From positions 1-10,103 of the forward strand of contig JAEUQL010000097.1 of the NCBI GenBank assembly GCA_016789295.1: a stretch of DNA of 10,103 nucleotides, in the 5' to 3' direction. Shown here piece after piece: positions 1-4,969 of the stretch (position 1 is its first letter; every line of letters begins with the position of its first letter). Source of the DNA: Blastocatellia bacterium. Lineage in GTDB: Bacteria > Acidobacteriota > Blastocatellia > Chloracidobacteriales > JADJPF01. The translations under genes were made by a program, and so were the position numbers. The notes under the pieces are model-generated. The model was not told where the DNA came from. It ran no database searches and saw only the letters and a program-made list of their open reading frames with translations.

Positions 1-554
1 AGATCTTGGACTACATCTTCTGCCTCACCATCCACAATACAATCTATCTGCCATTCATCTTGAAGGTTTCGTCTCTCAATCTGCCAGGACCCTGGACCAC
101 CAACTATTATCTTTATATGGTTTTTATGCTTTTTGAGTACAGGATGAGTAATCAGCCTTCTAAACTCGGTAGCATTTATAGGCTCTGTTTCTCTGCCATA
201 GAATTGTGCATAAACATCTGTGGCAAAGGTTATACCAAGGGGATTGTGTGCGTGTATTCCTACTACTTTGGTGTTTTCGCCCACAAAAAGGTCTAGCTGG
301 TCTGGGTAGCAAACAGCTATATCTTCAGAATCGAAGTTTTCTAAAAGTAATGCTTCAACTACTCTAAGGCCGTTTGGTACGTATTTAGCTGTTCCATCGG
401 AATTTGTTTCATTCTTTACAGAGACATCGGAGATATAGTTGGCATATTCTTTAGGGAGGGTAGCTAAGAGCATCTGCCGCCAGGTACTCTTCATATATTC
501 TGAAGATTCAGAGTTGCTTGCTGCTAGAACTATCTTTTTTCCAGGTGAACTCAT
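1..554 (-). CDS. B12-binding-type radical SAM protein, N-terminal part (cut by window edge)
   Basis: The gene reads leftward from an ATG at 554-552 and leaves the window after 184 codons. The visible part looks like the N-terminal Rossmann-type domain of B12-binding radical SAM proteins: VVGIHAHNPLGITFATD (residues 97-113), then IIVGGPGSW (149-157), then IDCIVDGEAED (170-180). The GGPG strand-turn followed by a D-x-V-x-GE segment is the usual end of such a cobalamin-binding domain, just before the radical SAM barrel. The DxHxxG cobalamin-ligating motif is not visible, so B12 may bind base-off without a His ligand or not at all. The CxxxCxxC cluster motif would lie beyond the edge and cannot be checked. 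Other ATGs just upstream are out of frame or stop at once; only a weak AGAAAG-like ribosome site precedes the start. Family call is from recognition of the motifs; substrate unknown. Confidence 0.75.
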   Translation of the reverse strand, partial: MSSPGKKIVLAASNSESSEYMKSTWRQMLLATLPKEYANYISDVSVKNETNSDGTAKYVPNGLRVVEALLLENFDSEDIAVCYPDQLDLFVGENTKVVGIHAHNPLGITFATDVYAQFYGRETEPINATEFRRLITHPVLKKHKNHIKIIVGGPGSWQIERRNLQDEWQIDCIVDGEAEDVVQD

Positions 555-817
555 AACATCATCTTTCTGTATTTCTCTAGTTTAACTTACAGCTTGAGCT
601 GCTTATTGGAGCATCTATCGAAGCTTGAAGTGCAAACTTCTAGATTATCAACCATCGCGACAACGTTGCCGGCAGAAGTTACCGGAGACACAAAACGTCG
701 ATTGATCAGGTAGAGCTTCCTAGTTTCGGGATGTTATACCTTATATCTGTCTATATGTTCAATGTCTGTTGGTATTTTTTTCACAGGTCATTGAGGTGAT
801 AACTTATTGATATGCCT
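555..817. other. Intergenic spacer with a 48-codon open frame, possible gene remnant
   Basis: This spacer lies between two leftward genes. It has no recognisable RNA gene or terminator. On the minus strand, 733-587 is open for 48 codons directly after a stop at 736-734. It reads like protein (RKLYLINRRFVSPVTSAGN at its start) and is visibly richer in G and C than the A/T-rich flanks. It lacks an ATG until codon 26 and has no clear ribosome site. It may be the tail of a decayed gene or chance; small palindromes (TGCCGGCA, CAACGTTG) in the same stretch could instead mean a structured leader of the radical SAM gene. I do not recognise it. Confidence 0.3.
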
Positions 818-1753
818 TCAAATAGTCTTATCTAGAAGGCTGTTGACTTCATCAAGAGTAGGTAGAGATGACTGTGCACCCAAACCACGACACTTGAGTG
901 CAGCTACAGCATTAGCAAACCGCAAAGTCTCAACTATGTCAAAACCTTTGAGTAGTCCATAGATGAAACCTGCATGGAAGGCATCTCCCGCGCCAGTTGT
1001 ATCTCGGCATTCGATCTCAAAGCCAGGAACGTGTATAAATTGGCCTTCGTGAAAAGCGATTACACCATCTTTTCCGACAGTCATTGCTACAAAGTAAGAG
1101 TTACTAATCTCTTTCAGTCTGATAAGAGCTTCTTTTTTATCTTTGATACCTGTAGCTCTGGTAGGAAAATCAGAAGACGTGACCAAAAAATCGACTAAAG
1201 GAAGAAGTTTGTCAGCACCTGGATAGAAGTTATCTACATCAATAACAACAGGTATAGAAGCCTTTCGTGCTATTTCTGCTGCTCTTATGTCTGCAGCCAC
1301 ATCGTGGCCATCTATGTGCAAAATCTTACCAGAAGTGATTGCTACCGGGTCGATTTCGTCTGGTTCAAAGGCGAGTTTTTCATCTCGATCCCAGATGATT
1401 GTTCTTTCCCCGTTACGACTATCAATAATAATGAAAGCAATCTGATTGGTAGCTCCTGCAATCTGTTTGACGTAGCTATGTTCTACTGCTTCAACGGCAA
1501 GTCGCTCAAGTTGCAACTGACCTGCCGAGTCGCTACCAACTTTGCCGATGTAGCGTGTATTACATCCTAGTCTTGCTAGTGCTGTCATTGCAGTAGCAAC
1601 CTGACCACCTGTGTAGCGGTCGTGGTGCTGAAGTCGAATTTTGGTGTTAAATTCTGGATAGTGGGGAACTACTACAATGTGGTCTACAGCATTAAGTCCA
1701 AACCCAACAACATCAAAAGGCTTTTCATCTGAAAGTTTTATATCAAACTTCAT
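818..1753 (-). CDS. PfkB-family carbohydrate/nucleoside kinase
   Basis: ATP-dependent cytoplasmic kinase of the ribokinase/PfkB superfamily, 311 residues, a normal full length. The N-terminal signature is GGQVATAMTALARLG (about residues 49-63), with the sugar-binding segment GFGLNAVDHIV before it. The C-terminal signature DTTGAGDAFHAGF (about 251-263) supplies the GAGD anion hole and the catalytic-base Asp at 257. Acidic NxxE-like residues in the middle (TSSDFPTRATG) are only weakly conserved. The ATG at 1753 is preferred: AAGGAG lies 8 bases upstream (minus strand), whereas a TTG one codon earlier has only 5 bases of spacing. Substrate cannot be set from sequence; ribokinase, adenosine kinase, fructokinase and sulfofructose kinase relatives all share these motifs. 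It faces the importer operon head to head, and the radical SAM gene follows it 263 bases downstream on the same strand. Confidence 0.88.
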   Translation of the reverse strand: MKFDIKLSDEKPFDVVGFGLNAVDHIVVVPHYPEFNTKIRLQHHDRYTGGQVATAMTALARLGCNTRYIGKVGSDSAGQLQLERLAVEAVEHSYVKQIAGATNQIAFIIIDSRNGERTIIWDRDEKLAFEPDEIDPVAITSGKILHIDGHDVAADIRAAEIARKASIPVVIDVDNFYPGADKLLPLVDFLVTSSDFPTRATGIKDKKEALIRLKEISNSYFVAMTVGKDGVIAFHEGQFIHVPGFEIECRDTTGAGDAFHAGFIYGLLKGFDIVETLRFANAVAALKCRGLGAQSSLPTLDEVNSLLDKTI

Positions 1754-1770
1754 CAAGTCTTCTCCTTAAA

Positions 1771-1828
1771 TCGATTCTTTACACTAGGAATAGCGACAGA
1801 TTAACTCGATTCACAGCTAATGTCGATT
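1771..1828. promoter_or_regulatory. Three TCGATT hexamers in the divergent promoter region
   Basis: The hexamer TCGATT occurs at 1771-1776, 1806-1811 and 1823-1828, all in the same orientation, and the first sits inside the palindrome AATCGATT (1769-1776). They lie just upstream of the kinase start and could be operator half-sites. Spacings of 35 and 17 bases are irregular relative to a 10.5-base helical turn. No regulator is encoded in the window, so this is only a pattern. Confidence 0.25.
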
Positions 1829-1862
1829 TTGTATTGATGAATAATTCATAAGTTTATTGTTT

Positions 1863-1913
1863 TAGAGAAGTAGGAAGTAGATAATTAGGGGTATTTTTTT
1901 GCTTCTCTATAAT
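1863..1913 (+). promoter_or_regulatory. Candidate promoter of the importer operon with an 8-bp inverted repeat
   Basis: A perfect TATAAT stands at 1908-1913, 18 bases before the ATG at 1932. The matching -35 position (about 1885-1890, TTAGGG) is poor, so either an activator is needed or the site is not used. The arms TAGAGAAG (1863-1870) and CTTCTCTA (1902-1909) form a perfect 8-bp inverted repeat with a 31-base centre, and the right arm overlaps the start of the -10 box. A protein bound to both arms would cover the promoter. A run of T at 1894-1900 lies between them. Confidence 0.4.
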
Positions 1914-1931
1914 TTTCTCAAGTGAGAGACC

Positions 1932-2414
1932 ATGAATAAGATTGAGATAAAGTCTGAACTATTACCAGAGCGTTGTGAAATATGCCATCAAGCAGACTGT
2001 TTTGAGCCAAAGACAGGGCATTGCTCGCGCTGCCATTCAATCATAGATGCTGAAATGCTGAGGCGTGCAGAACTTTTAAGGCAAGGTTTTGTTAACCCTC
2101 AAGCACAGGGAAAAGATTTTAATAGTGTAGCTGGCAGGCTTGGGTGGTTCAAAGTAGTTACTATGATTCCAATGGTTTCGTTTTCAGCCTATATTTGGGG
2201 AATAACATTTTCAGAAGGTTATGGAAAATGGCCTATCACAAATCCACTGTTAGCAGTTATTGTACTACTACTATTTTTAAGCTGTCCATTACTTGCAATT
2301 TTTGAATGTCCTTATCTACTCAACAAAGCTTTTCCTGCAATCGAGTCTGAAACATGGCTTTATATTCTTCAAGGATTTGTATTGTTGCTGCTGGTACTTG
2401 GATTATTGGTGTAG
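1932..2414 (+). CDS. Zinc-ribbon membrane protein of unknown function, first gene of the importer operon
   Basis: 160 residues, unrecognised. The N-terminus carries a zinc-ribbon-like Cys pattern, C15-x2-C18 and C31-x2-C34, with an extra Cys at 23. A charged helix (about 38-55) follows, then three hydrophobic segments at about 72-93, 102-128 and 141-160; the last ends at the C-terminus. The predicted layout is a small cytoplasmic metal-binding head on a three-helix membrane anchor. The start at 1932 follows a GAGAG ribosome site. The stop TAG at 2412-2414 is one base before the ATG of the ABC ATPase, so the two genes are almost certainly co-transcribed and translationally coupled. This suggests, but does not show, a role with the transporter (assembly, gating, sensing). 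It is not a canonical OpuC or ProU subunit. Confidence 0.85.
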   Translation: MNKIEIKSELLPERCEICHQADCFEPKTGHCSRCHSIIDAEMLRRAELLRQGFVNPQAQGKDFNSVAGRLGWFKVVTMIPMVSFSAYIWGITFSEGYGKWPITNPLLAVIVLLLFLSCPLLAIFECPYLLNKAFPAIESETWLYILQGFVLLLLVLGLLV

Positions 2415-2415
2415 G

Positions 2416-3147
2416 ATGATCAAACTTACAAAAGTTAGTAAAAAGTATTCTAATCTTGTAGCTCTTGAAACGACAGACTTAGAAATAAGTAGAGGAAAGA
2501 CTACTGTTCTGATAGGTCCAAGTGGTTGTGGTAAGTCAACGATTCTACGAATGATAGTTGGACTTATAGAACCAACAACGGGAGTAATAGAGATAGATAG
2601 TCAGTTGTTGAGTAAGGAGAATATTTTAGATATTAGAAGACAGCTTGGCTATGTGATTCAAGATGGTGGACTTTTTCCACATCTTACTGCTAAGAACAAT
2701 ATTCTTCTTATGGCACGGCACTTAAGAAAGAATATTTCAGTAATGCAAGAAAGGCTTGAAGAGCTTTGCAAACTCACACATTTTTCTCCTGATAGGCTTG
2801 AGTGCTATCCATTGGAGCTTTCTGGTGGACAGCGTCAACGTGTTGGGTTGATGCGTGCGTTATTTTTAGACCCAGAAATACTTCTACTCGACGAGCCTCT
2901 TGGTGCACTTGAGCCTTTGGTACGTTCATCACTACAGCAGGAGTTAAAACAGATATTTCAAGACCTAAAAAAGACAGTTCTACTTATTACACATGATTTG
3001 GCTGAAGCTGCTTATTTGGGTGATGAGATTATACTGATGAACTTTGGTAAAGTAGTACAACGTGGCACTGTAGATGAGCTTCAGAAGCAGCCATCAGAAG
3101 CTTTTGTTACTCAATTTCTCAATGCACAGCGAGGATTCAGTTTATGA
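2416..3147 (+). CDS. ABC importer ATP-binding protein, OpuC/ProV type without CBS domains
   Basis: ATPase subunit of an osmoprotectant/quaternary-amine-type importer, 243 residues, cytoplasmic at the inner membrane. Motifs in order: Walker A GPSGCGKST (34-42), Q-loop Gln82, signature LSGGQRQRVG (135-144), Walker B ILLLDEP (155-161) with catalytic Glu160, and switch His193 in ITHD. The start is the ATG at 2416, one base after the previous stop; an upstream in-frame extension to 2293 is rejected because it overlaps the previous gene and adds no conserved sequence. Two oddities: the D-loop reads GALEP, with Glu166 where relatives have Asp, and the protein ends soon after the nucleotide-binding domain, with no C-terminal CBS pair of the kind that ProV, OpuCA and OpuAA use for ionic-strength or nucleotide sensing. 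It overlaps the next gene by four bases (ATGA). Confidence 0.93.
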   Translation: MIKLTKVSKKYSNLVALETTDLEISRGKTTVLIGPSGCGKSTILRMIVGLIEPTTGVIEIDSQLLSKENILDIRRQLGYVIQDGGLFPHLTAKNNILLMARHLRKNISVMQERLEELCKLTHFSPDRLECYPLELSGGQRQRVGLMRALFLDPEILLLDEPLGALEPLVRSSLQQELKQIFQDLKKTVLLITHDLAEAAYLGDEIILMNFGKVVQRGTVDELQKQPSEAFVTQFLNAQRGFSL

Positions 3148-4592
3148 GGTATCTACTCATCTTGCTTCTGCTGCTACCAACAAAGGTTTTTTCACAGCAG
3201 GTAATAGGTTCAAAGAAGTTTACTGAATCTTATGTGCTTGCAGAGATAGCAAAGAGAAAACTAGAAGAAGCAGGGATAAAAGTAGAGCACCGTCAAGGAC
3301 TAGGTGGGACAACTATACTTTGGGAAGCAATGCGAACAGGAGCTGTAGATTTTTGTCCTGACTATACTGGCACGATAAGAGAGGCGATATTACAGACCAA
3401 AACTACAAGTTTAGAAGGTCTTAGAGCTGAACTTGCACCTTTTGGCGTAGGTTTGACTGAGTCGCTTGGCTTCAACAACACTTATGCATTAGCAGTAAGG
3501 CGAGAGATGGCAGAAAAGCTAGGTCTCAAAAAAGTAAGTGACTTAAAAGTACATCAAGATCTGAAAGTGGGGCTAACACATGAGTTTCAACAAAGGAGTG
3601 ATGGTTGGGGTCCATTTACTAAGCATTATGGTCTGAATATGGAGCAAGTAAAAGCTCTTGAGCACGCACTTGCTTATCAAGCAATAAGAGGTGGACAGAT
3701 AGATGTGATGGATGCTTATTCAACAGATGCAAAACTGGCCGAATATGACTTAGTAGTTTTGCAAGACGATCTAAACTTCTTTCCTCGCTACGATGCAGTC
3801 TTTCTTTATAGGCTGGATGCAGACCCGAAAGCTATAGAGGTAATTAAAACACTTGTTAATACTATTGATGAAGAGAAGATGGTCAAATTAAATTTAGAAG
3901 CGGAAAAGAAAGCAGATTATGTGGCTGCTGCAAATCTCTACTTCAGTAATCTATCTAGTCAAAAAAGTAGTCAAAGTGTTTGGCAAAAGATTTTATATTG
4001 GACAATAGAGCATCTTTTTTTGGTTGCTGCTTCTATGTTAGTAGCTGTTGGTATTGGTCTGCCATTAGGTGTAGCTGCTAGTCGTCAAGGTTTGTTATCT
4101 CAAGCTATTTTCAGTTTTTCAGGCATAGTACAGACGATTCCTTCACTTGCACTGCTTGCACTACTTGTACCTCTTTTGGGAATTAGCCAGAAGACAGCTA
4201 TAGTTGCACTTGCTCTTTATAGTCTTTTGCCAATAGTAAGAAACACAGCAGCAGGGCTTCAAGACATTCCATCGAATTTGCGCGAATCTGCGCAAGCTCT
4301 TGGTTTAGAGCAGCAAGCTATTCTGCTAAAAGTCTATCTACCTATGGCATCAAGAACGATTCTAGCTGGAATAAAGACAAGTGCAGTGATAAATGTTGGC
4401 ACTGCTACGCTAGCAGCCTTGATAGGTGCTGGTGGGTTAGGAGAACCAATAGTGAGTGGTTTAACGCTTAACAACCCTGATGTAATTCTTCAAGGTGCTA
4501 TTCCTGCCGCAATACTTGCATTGCTAGTAGAGTTTTTATTTGAGCTGTTGGATCGTCTTTTAATTCCAAAAGGATTACGTTTGAGCAGTTAA
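3144..4592 (+). CDS. Fused substrate-binding protein and permease of an OpuC/ProU-type ABC importer
   Basis: 482 residues holding two subunits in one chain. A Sec signal peptide (1-17, predicted cut before QQ) has no lipobox Cys. Residues about 18-270 form an OpuAC-type binding protein: GSKKFTESYVLAEI (22-35), QGLGGTTILWEAM (51-63), DYTGT (73-77), DAYSTDAKLAEYDLVVL (190-206) and NFFPRYDAVF (211-220). From about 285 the chain becomes a BPD-type permease with some five hydrophobic segments, QTIPSLALLALL (330-341) and the EAA loop around 381-400 (ESAQALG with LP near its end), which contacts the ATPase. Binding-protein-first order is the reverse of OpuABC and EgtU, where the permease comes first. 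Likely ligands are betaine, choline, carnitine or ergothioneine; aromatic-box residues cannot be assigned by eye. GAGG nine bases upstream of ATG supports the start, which overlaps the ATPase gene stop. Confidence 0.93.
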   Translation: MRYLLILLLLLPTKVFSQQVIGSKKFTESYVLAEIAKRKLEEAGIKVEHRQGLGGTTILWEAMRTGAVDFCPDYTGTIREAILQTKTTSLEGLRAELAPFGVGLTESLGFNNTYALAVRREMAEKLGLKKVSDLKVHQDLKVGLTHEFQQRSDGWGPFTKHYGLNMEQVKALEHALAYQAIRGGQIDVMDAYSTDAKLAEYDLVVLQDDLNFFPRYDAVFLYRLDADPKAIEVIKTLVNTIDEEKMVKLNLEAEKKADYVAAANLYFSNLSSQKSSQSVWQKILYWTIEHLFLVAASMLVAVGIGLPLGVAASRQGLLSQAIFSFSGIVQTIPSLALLALLVPLLGISQKTAIVALALYSLLPIVRNTAAGLQDIPSNLRESAQALGLEQQAILLKVYLPMASRTILAGIKTSAVINVGTATLAALIGAGGLGEPIVSGLTLNNPDVILQGAIPAAILALLVEFLFELLDRLLIPKGLRLSS

Positions 4593-4742
4593 TTCCAATT
4601 AGTCGATAGACAAGCAACACAAGCACAAATGCGCTTAATAAAATGCTAGGAGAAAAATAGTAAAAATATTAGAATAACCAGATGTGTAGAGTATGAATTA
4701 ATATATAATGGTAGATATGAACAAAAATAAAAAAACTCATCA
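4593..4742. other. A/T-rich spacer after the importer operon
   Basis: This stretch lies between the importer operon and the TnpB-like remnant. It holds no gene and no convincing intrinsic terminator. A perfect TATAAT at 4704-4709 has no good -35 partner 16-18 bases upstream. If the remnant to the right is an IS200/IS605 derivative, its left end would be somewhere here, but I cannot place the boundary. Confidence 0.35.
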
Positions 4743-4857
4743 ATGCCAGAAAATATAAGAACAGATAAGTGGAAGTTAGCTCCTAATATTCTACAGTTAA
4801 CTTACCTACAAGAAACAGTAGAAATTTACAGAGCATTAACGCACCGAGGATGCCTGT

Positions 4858-4901
4858 CACTGTCTCAACTTTGTGGCACTTTGCACAAGTTGTGGACAGT
4901 G
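4858..4901 (+). repeat. Long imperfect hairpin in the convergent spacer
   Basis: The left arm is CACTGTC (4858-4864), CAACTT (4866-4871), GTG (4873-4875). The right arm is CAC (4884-4886), AAGTTG (4887-4892), GACAGTG (4895-4901). Together they make 16 pairs with one small internal loop (T against TG), one bulged T and an 8-base loop (4876-4883). No U-run follows, so it is not a standard intrinsic terminator, though it sits between two converging genes. Such palindromes are typical of IS200/IS605 ends and of structured omega-RNA. Confidence 0.7.
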
Positions 4902-4918
4902 AAGCTGCTACTACAACC

Positions 4919-4958
4919 AAAGCATAGCGAAGCGAGGTTTAGTCGTCGGAGCATTCAC
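4919..4958 (+). ncRNA. Possible omega-RNA 3' end / IS200-IS605 right end
   Basis: The stretch contains GCGAAGCGAGG (4928-4938) followed by TTTAGTCGTCGGAGC (4938-4952) and TTCAC (4954-4958). The end of the ISDra2 omega-RNA, as I recall it, has a comparable order: GCGAC, then TTTAGTCGT, a G-rich step and TTCAA immediately before the guide. If the match is real, the element ends at about 4958 and the 'guide' would be the flanking DNA, which runs into the end of the ABC-F gene (stop at 4970-4972). The match is short and was made by eye. Confidence 0.33.
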
Positions 4959-4969
4959 GATTCAGTAGG

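Larger units (their letters stand above)
4743..4958 (+). pseudogene. Internally deleted IS200/IS605-type TnpB remnant (tentative)
   Basis: A short frame opens at ATG 4743 and reads to a stop at 4971-4973. Its first 34 residues (TDKWKLAPNILQ, then LQETVEIYRALTH) resemble the N-terminus of TnpB-family nucleases, which commonly start with a K-x-x-L-x-P strand and an L-x-x-T-x-x-x-YR helix. After about codon 34 the similarity stops. The DNA then looks like the 3' end of such an element: a long hairpin (4858-4901) and a segment resembling an omega-RNA end (to 4958). The simplest reading is a deletion that removed the nuclease core and joined the two ends, giving a small non-autonomous element. No DED catalytic residues remain. 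It has no ribosome site. The family call rests on recalled patterns and is not proven. Confidence 0.4.

Noticed and set aside
6..296. A 96-codon plus-strand open frame at the left edge
   Set aside because: It is the opposite-strand shadow of the radical SAM gene, whose minus-strand frame shows recognisable conserved motifs over the whole stretch.
791..817. A terminator after the kinase gene
   Set aside because: Only a 4-bp stem (TCAC/GTGA) can be drawn, and on the transcribed strand it is followed by A, not T.
555..817. A known riboswitch in front of the radical SAM gene
   Set aside because: I compared it by eye with THF and c-di-GMP riboswitch consensus cores and found no convincing match.
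974..1570. Plus-strand frames inside the kinase gene
   Set aside because: Antisense shadows of a well-supported PfkB coding sequence, with no ribosome sites or family resemblance.
2293..2415. A longer start for the ABC ATPase
   Set aside because: The extension overlaps the zinc-ribbon membrane gene out of frame and adds no conserved residues; the ATG at 2416 matches where the family begins and gives a one-base gap.
4858..4901. Reading the long hairpin as an ordinary intrinsic terminator
   Set aside because: Neither side of the stem is followed by a T-run on the relevant strand.
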